A DNA stretch of 64,000 nt from Cryptomeria japonica (GCF_030272615.1 NC_081406.1:214949497-215013496), one strand, 5' to 3'; shown: positions 1 to 11,778, counted from the first letter of the stretch. The notes: a model not told the origin generated them from the letters alone. A program made the numbers and translations.

Positions 1-1166
1 AAACCTTAAGCAATTAAAACTTTAATACTAGAACCCAAAAGATCAATATCGGAATGGATAAACCAATTATCGAAATAGCAGATATGCCAATTAAGCACAA
101 GCAACAATTAGAGAATAAATACAATCCACATGACACCAAGATTTGTACGTGGAAAACCCGATAAAGGGAAAAGCCATGGTGGTAAGCCTGCCCACAGTTA
201 GATAATACTTCTGCAATTTTTTTGTTATTACAAATGAGGGGCCTGCATTTGCAAGAAGGCCAATAGCCTAGAGCACACTGCTCATTACAAAAGGAGTCTC
301 ACTAACTACATAAAAATCTAGACTACAATCCGGAAGAGAGAATGAACTGCAATGATAATATCTCCTATGTCTGAGTAAAGTTTTGGTTAAGCTCAATACC
401 AGAGGACTAAATCCTCTTACATAAACCCAACTTGATCACTAATGATCGACCAAATCCTCTACATGAATGATTATTACATTATTCTCTCCTATATCATCCT
501 TTCATATTATCCCTTACATATGATCTTTAATGAGATCTTATATCATATATGTACAAACCCTCGACCACAAACAATAAGGTCAGCCACCAGACAATAAAGC
601 AATTACATAATTACAAAACATGTTAGCTTGAGACCAAACAAATAATATTCAACTCATAAGACATCCTAGAAATACATCAAGAATCCAAACAACATGTTAC
701 ATTAAGTCGGTCCATAACCTAGATAGTATCAGACCCAATTTAGGTCCATACATACTAAAGCAATGATCCCAATCAACCAAGTCTCAAACAAGATCACCAT
801 CAGAATCCCAAATCTCTACTAGAAGTGACACCAACACCACTTATGCATAATATCAAAAGATCTTCAACAAAGCTTTGCTGGTCCGAATCAGCAAACCATG
901 CTTACTAGAATATATGATAGCATCCAATCACCAAATCAAAACCAACTGACTAAAAATGAATATGAGTAGCATGCATGGCAAATATAAGCCAATTCCATAA
1001 GCCAAAACATACCTGAGCATATCGGATAATCATGATCTAACCAACCAAAAACCAAACAACCTACCGGGACCAGAAGGATACCGGTAAAGAAACCAAAACA
1101 ACTAGTATTGACATAAATGAAAAAACATCAATGTAACACATAATCAATTCCTCCAAATGGACAACA
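1..1166 (-). repeat. R1 3' LTR (5' part cut by window edge)
   Basis: Aligns by eye along its length with 5785-6989; both share, for example, the stretch around aggaacccaaaagatcaat and the block around gtggaaaacccgataaaggg. It ends in acaaca at 1166, next to the polypurine tract, where the right copy ends in gccaaca. About 70 bases of the LTR lie before the window. Scattered substitutions and small indels between the two copies indicate an old insertion. Confidence 0.85.
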
Positions 1167-1180
1167 ATCTCCCCCTTTGG
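1167..1180 (-). other. R1 polypurine tract
   Basis: On the minus strand it reads CCAAAGGGGGAGAT directly next to the 3' LTR. This is the plus-strand primer of reverse transcription. The same word adjoins the 3' LTRs of R4, B1, B2 and C. Confidence 0.85.
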
Positions 1181-1431
1181 CATTGATGGCAACACTAGAT
1201 GTGAAAAACATCCAAGTGCCAAGAAATGCCAAACACATCTCCCATACAAAAATATAGCAATGAAGTTTTGATCCATACTCTCCCTATAGATGATATCTGA
1301 GTTAAGTTTTACAAATTTCTCCCCCTAATGTATATATCCCTTAAGTTTTTCACATGAATATATCTCCCCCTTTGACATCAGAAATCTGACAAAAATATCA
1401 AAGAAAAAACATAAACCACTGAATCCCAAGG

Positions 1432-2085
1432 CTAACTACTCCCCCTGATTAGTAGCATCACCACATCAATCCAAAATGAATAATATCTCTGATAATGCAT
1501 ACCGGGCTGATGCCAAATAGCATCAATCAGTTTTTTTGTCATAGGGGCAAAAACCCCTAATATGTCTCTGAGGTACTCAAATGATTCTTTAGGTAAAGGT
1601 TTAGTGAAAATGTCTGCAATCTTTTCTTTAGTGTTCACATAAACCAATCTAATTTCATTTTATTCAACCTTCTCCTTCAAAAAGTTATACTTGATAGATA
1701 TGTGCTTTGTCTTAGAGTGAAATACCAAATTATTTGATATGTCAATAGCAGTAGAGTTACCATAGTGAATAACTACTGGTCCATTGCAATGCACTTTTAT
1801 ATCCTTCAACATTTGCTTCATCCATAGAACTTGTGTACAGTTAGTAGCAACATCAACATACTCATCTTGAGTAGTAGATAAAGAAGTACATGATTGTTTC
1901 TTGTTGATCCATGAAATAAGTTTCTTTCCAAGAAAGAAAGCTCCACCGGAAGTACTTTTCCGGTCATCAACATCACCTACCCAATTTACATCTGTATATG
2001 CACATAAAGTAAAGTCACCATCCTTAGGGTACCACAAACCATATTCATATGTACCTTGCAAGTATCTAAAAATCCTTTTCACCAC
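1432..2085 (-). pseudogene. R1 RNase H domain
   Basis: C-terminal Copia Pol domain, which would degrade the RNA strand during reverse transcription. It shows the YTDVNWVGDVDDRKSTSG region (the first acidic residue lies in the usual YTDADWAG motif), then GNSTAIDISNN, and ends with the family-typical DIFTKPLPKESF tail. It is in the same frame as the RT pieces to its right and is broken by stops near 1650 and 2087. A run-on gap separates it from the polypurine tract. Non-functional. Confidence 0.85.
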
Positions 2086-2088
2086 ACT

Positions 2089-3010
2089 CTAATGATTTTC
2101 TCTAGGATCACTTTGATATCTTGATGCAATGCAAAGAGAATTCATTATATCAGGCCTAGTCTGAGTCAAATATAGCAAACCTCCAATCATAGACTTGTAT
2201 CTTGTAGGATTTACTGATGTAGATTCATCTTTCCTTGTTAATTTCTCACTTGTAACCATAGGAGTACTTATCGGTTTAGAGTCTCTCATACAAAATTTAT
2301 TCAACAATTTCCTAGCATACTTAGTTTGATAGATGAAAATACCTTTATCAGTCTGTGTAATCTACAAACCTAAGAGAAAATTCATTTCCCCAATCATAGA
2401 CATTTCAAATTCTTTCTCCTTATTGTTAGAAAATTTCATGCACAAATTATCTTCACCTCCAAAAATGATGTCATCAAAAAATACCTTAGTAATCAGTATA
2501 TCATCATCAATGACTTTATAATATAGATTACTATCAGCATTACCTTTAGTGAAACCAAGCTTCAAAATACATTTATCTAACCTTGCATACCAAGCTCTAG
2601 GTGTCTGTTTCAATCCATATAAATCTTTCTTTAACCTTCAAACCATGTTTTTATCATCTGAAAGTGAAAAACCATCAGGTTGCTCAATATAAACTTCCTC
2701 ATCAAGATCCCCATTTAGAAAGGCACACTTAACATCCATCTGATAAACCTTATAGTTTTTATGTGCAACATAGGCAAGAAATAATCTTACAGCTTCAATC
2801 CTAGCTACAGGTGCAAATGTTTCACCATAATCAATTCCTTCCTTCTGAGAATATCCTTTACAAACCAATCTAGATTTGTTCCTCACAAATTATTCATCTT
2901 CATTTAATTTATTCCTAAAAATCCATTTAGTTCCTCTTATTTTTAGGCCGAGGAACTAAAATCCAGGTGTTATTCTTCTCTATCTGATCTAATTATTCTT
3001 CCATAGACTT
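2089..3010 (-). pseudogene. R1 reverse transcriptase
   Basis: Copia reverse transcriptase. Visible motifs in order are [19 protein letters not shown], the [21 protein letters not shown] catalytic region, RAWYARLDK, the FFDDIIFGG box (YVDD equivalent with both aspartates kept), and the thumb-like KPISTPMV and GLLYLTQTRPDI motifs. 2886 to 2089 stays in one frame but is interrupted by stops around 2636 and 2310. The N-terminal part (2890-3010, encoding a sequence like KNNTWILVPR) is frameshifted. The relative position after integrase confirms Copia rather than Gypsy. Confidence 0.88.
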
Positions 3011-3253
3011 CATCCAACATTCATCTTTACATGCTTCAATTACTGATACCGGTTCAACTTGAGAAATTAAACATACCTCATTAGCTGCTAATCTCCTTCT
3101 TGTCATCACTAAATTGTTCTTATCCCCAATGATCTGATCTTCTGAATGATTCAATCTTTCATAACTAGGAGTCTTATGATTCTTTGTTCCTCTTCCCAGT
3201 TCTTTAGTTATTGTTGAATTTTTTTATACTACCAAAGTAACTAGTTCAACATT

Positions 3254-4061
3254 CTATTTTAGAAAAGGTGTTACTAGTTTAGTTATGACCATTTCCACTG
3301 TCGGTTCTTGATCATAAACTCTTATTTGACTTTTATTTAGCTCATCCACCTTGACATTTGCGCTCTCCATAATTCTTTGGAATTCAGTTGTTATAACATA
3401 TATATGCTTTTCTTTAATTAGAATAATTAAGAAATATTCCTTCATCATATCTAGGATCAAATTTTCCAATGAAATCATCTCTCCTGATATAACATTTACT
3501 ACCAAAGATTCTGAAGTACTTAACTGTAGGTGTATTGCCAAACCATGATTTATAAGGTGTCTTACTAGTTTCTCCTTTGATATGTATTCTATTGAATGTA
3601 TAAACTTTTGTGTGCACTAATTCTCTCTAGTAGATATGAGGTAGATTAGCTTCCATCATCATGGTTCTAGCAGCATCCAAGATAGTTTTGTTCTTTCTTT
3701 CAACAAATGTATTTTGTTGAGGTGTCTGGGGAGCAGAAAATTGTCTCCTTATGCCATGCTTCTCACAAAAGTTAGTAAACTCACTGGCTGTGAATTCTCC
3801 ACCATGATTTGACCTTAAACACTTATTCTTCAATCCTATCTCAGTTTCAACTTTAGATTTAAACATTTTAAACATTTCAAAAGCCTCAGATTTCTCCCTT
3901 AGAAAATTAACCCACATCATTCTAGAATAATCATCAATGATTAGCATTAAATGTCTATCACCTTGAAATTTTTTAATTCTAGCAGGGCCATAGAAATCAG
4001 TATGAATAAGATCAAGAACATCATTAGGTTTGTCTTGTATACTCTTAAAATAAGTTCTGAC
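3254..4061 (-). pseudogene. R1 integrase
   Basis: Retroviral-type DDE integrase core, which joins the element cDNA to host DNA. 3627-3947 carries MLIIDDYSRMMWVNFL, then LRSNHGGEFTASEF and PQQNTFVERKN. The family's second catalytic Asp (normally LRSDHGGEF) is Asn here, so the active site is lost. The glutamate of the ERKN region remains. The C-terminal part (3254-3617) continues in two overlapping frames, showing a frameshift, and includes GSKCYIRRDDFIGKFDPR. Confidence 0.85.
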
Positions 4062-4373
4062 CTATTTTCCCATTTGACATTCTTTACATACTAGATTGTA
4101 GGGCTTCACAATCTTAGGTATATCTCTAACTGCCTCAGTTGAATTGATCTTTACCATGCAATCAAAATTCACATGACATAGCATTTTATGCCATAGCCAA
4201 CTCTCATCAATTTGTACAATCAAACATGTCTTCTCACTGGAATTCAAATGAAATATATTACCTTTTTTCTGAGTATGGGTTGCAATCTCCAATCCAGATC
4301 TATTAATGATTTTGCATTTTCTACCATTGAATTGTAATTGAAATCCCTTATCCACCAATTGTCCTACACTCAA
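4062..4373 (-). pseudogene. R1 GAG-pre-integrase zinc-binding domain
   Basis: HHCC zinc-binding module at the N-terminus of Copia integrase. The histidines lie in WLWHKMLCHVNFD and the cysteines in LVCKECQMGK. It is in the same frame as the protease to the right (4473-5087) and the integrase core to the left, separated by stops. R3 (13200-13496) and R5 (from 25024) have close relatives of this segment. Confidence 0.85.
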
Positions 4374-4472
4374 AAGATTATGCCTTAAACCTTCAACATA
4401 ATAAACATTATCAGTATTGTTCTTACCATCTAATGATATAGTTCATTTTCCTTTGATCATACATGCTTTCTC

Positions 4473-5728
4473 CTATCCAGATATAACTAGACCACCATCA
4501 AATTCTTGCAAAGATAGAAAATTCCTTTTATCTCTAGTCATATGATGTGAACATCCACTGTCAATTACCCATTCATCCTTATCTTCAATTTTAGTAGCAA
4601 GAGTCTTCTCTTCAGGTACATTCTCTTCCATTTTTAGAACATCTTCCTTGATAGCCAGGAACACCCATTCCTTTCCATTGTCAGAACCACTAGCAGAGTC
4701 TTGTGTCAGTTCATCATCAGAATCAGTCACACCTTCCTCATCCATAATGTAGCATGATTTATATTTTTTTTTCCTATACTTGTACTTGTTCTGATATCCA
4801 GGGTTAGGCTTAAAAGATCTTGTATCTCTTTCTTCAAATCTCGAATTCCTTTCAAGACATCTAGATGCAAAATGACCTATCTTATTACATGCAAAACATT
4901 TAAAAGGTTCTTTTCTTTCATACTTACTTCCTACTAGTCCTTTAGGTACTCTTCTAGCAAATATGGCTTCAAGTTGCTCAAATTCTTCATCTTCTCTCTT
5001 CATATCATCCAATTCTTTTTCATACAAAGCTTTCCAATCTTGCTTGTCGGTTGATGATAATGCATCAAAAGTAGGTTTAGACTTCATATCTCTAGAAGGT
5101 CCAAATTATTCAAGCTCAAAAGTAGATAATTTCCTAACCAAGGTATCTCTATTGACAAAAGTATTAGCCATTGTTCTCAATTCATTAATTGGTGTAGCCT
5201 TCATCTTATAAGCTGGTGGCAAAGCTCTCAGAACTTTAGAAACTATTTCATCTTCACTCAGAGTTCTACCACAACAATTTCATTTACCCTTTCCATGAAT
5301 GCAGTAATCCTTTCACCTTCTTCCATCTTCAAGTTTTCCTATCTCACTCGGTAACCATCAAGTTTAGCAATCTTAACAGCAGGGTCACCTTCATTAAGAG
5401 TCTCCAACTTGTCCCATATAGCCTTTGGTGATTATTTGTTAGTTAATCCCATTATTTGCTGATCAGAAAGTGCACACAAGAGGGCTTCTCTTTGTCTACA
5501 ATGATTCTCAAGCTCCTTATCCAAGTTTGTCAGAGGAGTATTACCAAATGCCAGATTAAAAGGGGTAACTACATTCTCTATGATTTCCCAAATTTCCTTA
5601 CTGAGACTTCTCAGATGAGTCTCCATCTGAATCTTCCATACTCTGTAATTTGTTCTATCAAGCCTAGGAATATCTCTCTGAAAGATAGCAATAGATGAAC
5701 TAGATGAACTTGAACTGTTAGTCACCAT
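4473..5728 (-). pseudogene. R1 gag and protease
   Basis: Start chosen at 5728, about 55 bases inside the element from the LTR. The N-terminal part (5432-5728) has a serine-rich leader and then LDRTNYRVWKIQMETHLRSL, typical of plant Copia Gag (UBN2/DUF4219 type). A frameshifted middle leads into 4473-5087, which contains a CCHC knuckle (CFACNKIGHFASRC), an acidic stretch, and the pepsin-like protease motif WVIDSGCSHHMT with catalytic Asp. Gag would form the particle and the protease would cut the polyprotein. Several stops and at least two frames show decay. Confidence 0.87.
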
Positions 5729-5770
5729 AGGATCTTCCCCAAGTGATTAAGCTTTTGCAGAGAGGAAAAG

Positions 5771-5784
5771 AGCTCTAATACAAT
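5771..5784 (-). other. R1 primer-binding site
   Basis: Reads agctctaatacaat on the plus strand, a damaged reverse complement of the initiator-Met-tRNA type site TGGTATYAGAGC. It directly adjoins the 5' LTR. Confidence 0.75.
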
Positions 5785-6989
5785 TGTTAGATAATTCAAA
5801 TATCAGAAGACAATAGAGAGGGGGGGTGAATTAGTTGTCACCAGATTACCAGAACCTTAAACAATTTAAACTTTAATATAGGAACCCAAAAGATCAATAG
5901 TGGAATGCATAAACCAATTACCAAAATAGCAGATATGGAAATTAAGCACAAGAAATAATTAGAGAATAAATACCATCCATATGATACTAAGATTTGTATG
6001 TGGAAAACCCACTTAAGCAAAAAACCATGGTGAAAATCCTACCCATAATATTTCTACAGTAAGTATGTGATTACAAATGAGGGGCCTGTAGTTGCAGGAA
6101 GGCCAACAACCTAGAGTCATTACAAAAAGAGTCTCACTAACTACATAAAAATATAGACTACAATGATAGCATCCCCTATGCCTGAGTACAGTTCTGGTTA
6201 AGCTCAATATCGGAGGACTAAATCCTCTTACATAAATCGAACTCGATCACCAATGATCGACCAATTCCTCTACAAGAAAGATTATTACATTATTTGCTCC
6301 TATATCATCCTTTCATATTATCCCTTACATATGATCTACAATGATATCTTACATCATATATATACAAACCCTTGACCACAAAGAATAAGGTCGACCACTA
6401 GACAATAAAGAGGTTACATAATTACAAAAAATCTTGGCCTGAGACCAAAAAAATAATATCCAACCCATAAGACATCCCAAAAAGACATTGAGAAGTCTAA
6501 ACAACATGTTACATTAAGCCGGTCCATAACCTAGATAGTATCAGATCCAATTTAGGTCCATACATGCTAAAGCAATGATCCCAATCAACCAAGTCTCAAA
6601 CATGATCACCATTCAGCATCCTAAATCTCTTCTAGAAGCTGCACCAACACCACTTATGCATAATATCAAAAGATCTTCAACAAAGCTCTATTAGTGAAAC
6701 CCTCACCAGATCAACAAATCAAGCTTACTAGTATATAAGATAGCATTTGATCACCAAATCAAAACCAATTGAATAAACATGAATCTAAGTAGCATGAATA
6801 GCATACCTAAGCCAATTCCATAAGACAAAACCTACCAGAGAATACCGGATCATCATGATCTGACCAACCAGAAACCAAACAACCTATCGAGACTAGAAGG
6901 ATATCGGTAAAGCAGCCAAAAAAGCTAGTGTTGACATCAATGACAAAACATCAATTTAACACATAATCAATTCCTCTAAATGGCCAACA
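5785..6989 (-). repeat. R1 5' LTR
   Basis: A 1,205-bp LTR bounded by tgttag and gccaaca on the plus strand, so it has the standard TG...CA ends. It starts immediately after the primer-binding site and matches the left LTR. The right boundary is clear because the flank (tcacccccc...) belongs to another LTR type. Confidence 0.87.
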
Positions 6990-7562
6990 TCACCCCCCCT
7001 CTCAATCTTCCTTCTTAGCTACTACTATCAATCGGTATCATAGCTAGATACTCTGGTAGAAGTTTAATCGCTTGAGGAGATCCAAGATGGAAACTCAAGG
7101 TGTTATCTTTAAGAAGAACAGTCTGATATTTGATGGGAGTAACTATGCTATCTGGAAGGATTGGATGTATGTGCACTTTAAATGTCTTGGTAAATATTAT
7201 TGGAAGATTAGAAATAATGCCTATACTATTCCCCCGAATGGATCGTCTACTCCTAATGAGATCAAGGAAGTTGAACATAGTATTAGAGTGAAGGAATAAT
7301 TGCTCAGTTCCCTAACTGATTTTTAGATGAAAAATGTAATGGGACTTTAGACCACACATGAGATCTAGGTGAAGCTTGAGATTCTATATGAAGGTGATAA
7401 ATAGGTGAAGGTTGCTAAGTTGCAGAGTTTAAAAGGAAAATATGAGATGTTGTAGATGGGAGATGATGAGAACATACACTCTTTCATGGCTAAGGTGAAT
7501 GATCTTGTCCTAGGTAGCAGATGGGCTAGTGGAATCATTGAGGAAGATGAAATTACCAAATC
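6990..7562 (+). mobile_element. R2: Copia remnant (LTR end, primer site, gag start)
   Basis: Begins with the last ~40 bases of an LTR (tcaccccccctctc ... ctatca, ending about 7030). A weak primer-binding site follows at 7033-7044 (cggtatcatagc), then a gag start. R1 occupies the missing upstream part. The remnant stops abruptly near 7562, where minus-strand Gypsy reverse transcriptase sequence begins. The rest of R2 is not in the window. Confidence 0.8.
7087..7562 (+). pseudogene. R2 gag N-terminus, truncated
   Basis: ATG at 7087, 43 bases after the weak primer site. It encodes METQGVIFKK, then FDGSNYAIWKDWMYVHFKCL (Copia Gag, UBN2 type), and is open to the stop at 7297. The same frame then shows [14 protein letters not shown] and [16 protein letters not shown], interrupted by at least five TAG or TAA codons. 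Several stand where relatives have Gln or Trp, consistent with C-to-T or G-to-A decay. The 3' end is lost at the G1 junction. Confidence 0.75.
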
Positions 7563-8405
7563 CAAATGTATTAAATTCTCATCCATATTCTTGCTAAAAT
7601 TCAAGATATCATCTAAGTACACAACAACAAAATGATTGATAAAGGATTTCAAGACTTCATTCATGAGTCTCATGAATGTACTAGGACCATTTGAGAGGCC
7701 AAATGGCATAACTAGCCATTCATAAAGTCCTTCATTTGTTTTGAAGGTTGTCTTCCACTCATCTCCCTCTCTTATCCTGATTTCATGGTAGCCACTCTTC
7801 AAATCCACCTTAGAATAGTACTTGTCTCCTGCTAGACAGTCCATCAAATCCTCTATCTGAGGCATAGGGAGCCTATACCTGATTGTGATCTTGTTGATGG
7901 CTCTTGAATCCATACATAATCTCCATGTACCTTCCTTCTTTGGGGCCAATACTACAGAGATAGCACAAGGGCTAATACTCTTATTTATGAATCCTTTCTC
8001 TAACAACTCATGTACTTGCCTTGCAAGTTATTCATTTTGATCAGATGTCAATTTATATGCTGCTTTGTTGGGAAATGTTGAGCCTGGTATGAGGTCAATG
8101 TAGTGACTTGCATCTCTGAAAGGTGGTAGGGTCTCTGGTCTTCTTCCTACAACTATACCCTTGCATCTTTCCAACAACTCTTTCACCTCTCTAGGACCTG
8201 CAGTCCTCTCTTTCACCTTGTCTTCTTCTTTCTTCCTTACTTCCTCTCTTGGCTTCACCACTATGGAAAAGCATGGGGTATCCTTCTCTTTGATTGTTTG
8301 CATAAAATCCTCCCTACCTACTAACATGATACTAGTCACAACATGATTGTCTTTATCATCATCTGGTAGTGGGGTCATAGTGTATTGCACACCATCTTTG
8401 GTCAA
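7563..8405 (-). pseudogene. G1 reverse transcriptase, N-terminal half
   Basis: Gypsy reverse transcriptase. In order: the pre-RT motif LPPFRDASHYIDLIPGSTFP, then [36 protein letters not shown], the [20 protein letters not shown] catalytic strand, [19 protein letters not shown], and the [12 protein letters not shown] box with both aspartates. One frame runs throughout with a single stop at about 8025-8027, where a Glu or Gln would be expected before [12 protein letters not shown]. It ends at the junction near 7563, so the palm is incomplete and the connection and RNase H domains are absent. Confidence 0.9.
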
Positions 8406-8760
8406 CTTGTAGACATTTTTCTTCCCATCATTCCTTGAGTCTACATCATATTGCCATGGTCTCCCAAGGAGTAAATGTCAAGCATCCATCTTTGCAACAT
8501 CACACAAAATCTTGTCTCTATATTCACCTATTTGAAAGTCAACCTAAACTTGTTCACTTAACAAAACTTGTTGCTCTTTTCTCAACCAGGAGACTTTGTA
8601 GGGGTAGGGGTGAGGAAGTTTCTTCAATCCAAGCTTGATGACCATCTCAATTGAAGCAAGAGTATCAGCTGACCATGAGTCCACAATGACTATACATACC
8701 TTTCCACTTACCTTGCAAGTAGTTCTAAACAATGACTTCCTCTATGATGGCTCCTAGATG
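8406..8760 (-). pseudogene. G1 retropepsin-like protease
   Basis: 8544-8732 encodes a stretch with VCIVIVDSWSADTLASIEMV. It resembles the Gypsy protease active site (normally VDSGSSHNFIS), with the essential glycine of DSG changed to Trp. It lies between the gag knuckle and reverse transcriptase, as expected. Frames are broken by stops on both sides. Protein function is lost. Confidence 0.7.
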
Positions 8761-8836
8761 GTTGGTACCTTCAAGAGGGTCCTTTCGAACATCAAACACT
8801 CCCCTTGCTTTGGATCTGCAAGCCTTGAAGGTGAGT

Positions 8837-9878
8837 TCACACTCTGGGTGTCCTCCTCTTGTGCCAAATGAACTCTTCTTTCTCCACCTTGACTGTTAGA
8901 ACCTTATTTTTCTGGACATTTGAATAATTGGTGGCCAACCTGATTACATGTGAAACACCTTCCAGTGAACACATTGGTTCCTCTACCTCCAAATATACCT
9001 TGACCATTTGGTCTTCTTCCTCTGAAACTACCCCTGTGGCTTGGTTCTCCTTCTGATTCCTAATTACTTGACTCTCCTTGGGGTTTAGGAGATGTTCCTC
9101 TTCCATTAAATCTGCCTCTTCCTCTACCTTGTTGGTCTCCCTTTCTTCTAAAATTTCTTCAATTCTTAATTACATTTGATTGCATTTATGAGCTGTCTCA
9201 GGATTGAGGAGACTTAGTTCATCTTTAATGGCATACTTGAGGCCATTCATATATCTTGCCAACTTTTTCTTCTCATTCTCTGTCACCTTTTCTCTTAAGG
9301 TCAGTTTGTGAAACACCTCTATGTATCCACTCACATCCAAATCCTTTTGTCTTAGGCTATGGAGCTTCTTGTATATTGCCACTTGATAATCCTTAGGTAC
9401 AAATTTCCCTTTCACGGTTATTCCCTTCTTCTACTCTCTCATTTTGCAAGAAGTTCCACCAACTAAGGGCAGATCCCTTCATCTTATACTTAGTAGTATT
9501 CATCTTTTGGTTCTCAAGAACATCTTCACACTCAAAGTGGTTCTCTAAGGCCTCCAACCAATCCATGAATTCCTCTAGGTTCATCTTCCTCGTGAGCATA
9601 GGTAGGATTGCTTTGTCATCTTGGCTACCTACTCTCTCAAGGGCTTCAAGGAAACTTCTCTGATCTACAGGTATCCTCTCTCTTGCCTGCAAAAGGGAAT
9701 CTTCATCATTCCCTTCTTCTTCTTCATCAAAGTCTCATTTATTCTTGTCCATCTTACCCTTCAACTTATCCAATCCTTTTCTCATCTCTTTGTTTGTTAT
9801 TGTTTGCTCTCTTACCAACTTGGTTAGTTCAACGTTGGTCATCCTTCTCCCATCACTAGTGTCTTCTCCTTCTAACAT
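8837..9878 (-). pseudogene. G1 gag
   Basis: Start chosen at 9878 because it opens the frame that runs through VELTKLVREQ into 9393-9692, which includes MNLEEFMDWLEALENHFE and GSALSWWNFLQNER, the retrotransposon Gag core of Gypsy elements. A frameshift near 9415 leads to 9170-9415 (KLHSLRQKDLDVSGYIEVFH, ARYMNGLKYAIKDEL). A CCHC knuckle (CFTCNQVGHQLFKC) is readable on the minus strand around 8925-8970. The particle protein is broken by a stop near 9735 and by the frameshifts. Confidence 0.83.
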
Positions 9879-9916
9879 ATTGTCAATCTTCTTTTTACAC
9901 CCTTAAGAACCTTTAT

Positions 9917-9929
9917 GGCTCTGATACCA
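9917..9929 (-). other. G1 primer-binding site
   Basis: Plus strand reads ggctctgatacca, an exact reverse complement of TGGTATCAGAGCC (initiator-Met-tRNA type). It lies two bases from the start of the LTR. Confidence 0.85.
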
Positions 9930-9931
9930 CC

Positions 9932-11354
9932 TAACGTAGAATGGGCAACTAGAAGGGAAGAAGACCCAAAACCATCCCTCTATGCCTTGTCTAAGGCCTA
10001 TCACAACCCCACAACTAGGGTTCTACACACACCAATGAAACCAGTCACCTAAAACACTTCCTAAGAAGGGTTTGGATTTTTCAACAACTAAGATTACTCA
10101 CCCTATCCTTTCAACCAAGTTTTGAAGTCTCCTTTTTGCACTTAGGTCAAGAAACCCCTATCTAGGCCTAATCCTAATAGCCCTGCCAGACCGGTATTTT
10201 TGAAATCATTCAAAATTATCCCACAACACTCCAAGAAAAAATTACATATTTGAATACCCTTTTGGGCTTTACATCCAATCCCAAGGGATTGAAGTTTGAC
10301 TCTTCTCAACACCCCTAAGCACCTACTCAGTTTGCAGGCCTAATTAGGCCTATTTTCCAAAGCGACTACTTGAAGATGGTTTTGCAGAACCAAACTTGCC
10401 ACTTGGACATGTTCCCTAGGCCTCTAATAGACAATATCCACCATTAGACTAGTCACCAAACATTCCCTAGGTGACTGTTTGTTCATTCCTCCTTGTAGGC
10501 TAGACTAAACATATTATCTTATTTAGCCTAGGTTTTGGTGGTAACCACACCAATCCTCACTTCTAGATTCCAACCATTTGAAATATTAGTGTACACAACC
10601 TTAACTTGCATTTTCCAAGAGGTCATTGAATTCCATAAAGGAATTTGCAAGTTAGGGCCACACCTTTGGTGAAACCCTATGAACCGAGGTTTTGAATGGC
10701 AGTTTTTGGTAAACTAACCACAACTCATTCCAAAATATACCAAATGGAGTTAGAACACTTTTATTTTAACCTACACTCACACCATAATTCAACCAATTCA
10801 AAATTACATGCATGTAAATTCTCTGTCAGATTGTACAGTACAAAAAACAATGGAAATGGGTAAAATCTGAGTTTTTTGTTATTCAAACCACCAAATCTTT
10901 ACTTGCTTCATCCAACACCATCATGGATGATCTTAGAGGAAGAAAATAGGCCTTTCCCCAATGGCTAAATTTTTTTCCAGTTGGCTATGGCCATTGGAAC
11001 CTCTTTTCCCAATTAGTGGAAAATGTTGCTTAGCAACTTTTGCAACTTTTGGAATTTTTTCATTTTTAACACTTTTGGCATGCCAATGTCCCTAATAGAA
11101 TTTTTAGACCTATCCTATGCCTAAAAAAACTCAAAACAAATTATCAACATGCCTCCTACACTGCATGAACCCCATGGCCTAATTTGGTCTCTAGGTTTAT
11201 AAATGACCTTAGAGCCAATTGGCCTTACAAATGGGTTCTTTATTACATCCAAAGGATCCAAACTGATCCAACACATCATCCTAGGGTCTAAGTCCACCTA
11301 TCCAAAACTCAAAAAACAAATGAAAACCAAAACCTAAGAGGGTTCCTTGCACCA
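9932..11354 (-). repeat. G1 5' LTR (approximate right end)
   Basis: About 1.4 kb of non-coding sequence between the primer-binding site and the point (11355 +/- 5) where homology to the Copia LTR of R3 starts. There is no second copy in the window to define it, so the ends rest on the primer site on one side and the change of family on the other. In sense orientation it would start near TGGTGCAAGGAACCC and end near CATTCTACGTTA. Many short Pro- and Thr-like ORFs here are chance. Confidence 0.65.
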
Positions 11355-11776
11355 CTTTTGCAGTTCATTCATTCTTCCAAATTGTAGTATGGATTTCTAT
11401 GTATTTAGTGAGACTCCTTTTGTGATGAGCATTGTACTCTAGGCTATTGGACTTCCTGCAAGTACATGCCACTCAATTTTAATTCACATACTTACTATAG
11501 ATGTATTATCTGGCTGTGGGTAGGCTTCCCACCATGGTTTTTCCCTTTATCGGGATTTCCACGTATAAATCTTGGTGTCATGTGGATGGTATTTATTCTC
11601 TGATTATTGCTTATGCTTAATTGGTTTATCTGCTATTCCAATTTTTGGTTTAAGCATTTCGGTATTAATGTTTTAGGTTCTGGTATTAAATTTTTAATTG
11701 CTTAATATTCTAGTAATCTATGGCAACTGATTCACCCCCCTCTCAGCTATCTTTCGGTTATTTGAACTATCTAACA
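11355..11776 (+). repeat. R3 5' LTR, 3' part only
   Basis: Matches the 3' third of the R1 and R5 LTRs; shared blocks lie around gtgagactcctttt, ctctaggctattgg and the ccatggtttttccctttat region. It ends ctaaca at 11776 just before the primer-binding site. The upstream part is replaced by the G1 LTR. Confidence 0.85.
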
Positions 11777-11778
11777 AT

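Larger units (their letters stand above)
1..6989 (-). mobile_element. R1: Ty1/copia LTR retrotransposon, decayed
   Basis: A near-complete minus-strand Copia element whose left LTR runs off the window start. Reading right to left it has a 5' LTR, a primer-binding site, gag, protease, integrase, reverse transcriptase, RNase H, a polypurine tract and a 3' LTR. This protease-integrase-RT-RNase H order is the Copia (Pseudoviridae) order. Coding parts fall into several frames with many stops, so the copy is dead. The right LTR is flanked by sequence that looks like the end of another Copia LTR (R2), so R1 landed in R2. The target-site duplication cannot be checked because the left end is outside the window. 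Confidence 0.9.
7563..11354 (-). mobile_element. G1: Ty3/gypsy retrotransposon, 3'-truncated
   Basis: Minus-strand Gypsy element with a 5' LTR (about 9932-11354), a primer-binding site (9917-9929), gag with a CCHC knuckle, a protease and the N-terminal half of reverse transcriptase. It ends just after the YLDD box. RNase H, integrase and the 3' LTR are missing, so the left end is a deletion or rearrangement junction with the R2 gag. The protease-to-RT order and the RT sequence style ([14 protein letters not shown]) identify it as Gypsy. Confidence 0.87.
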
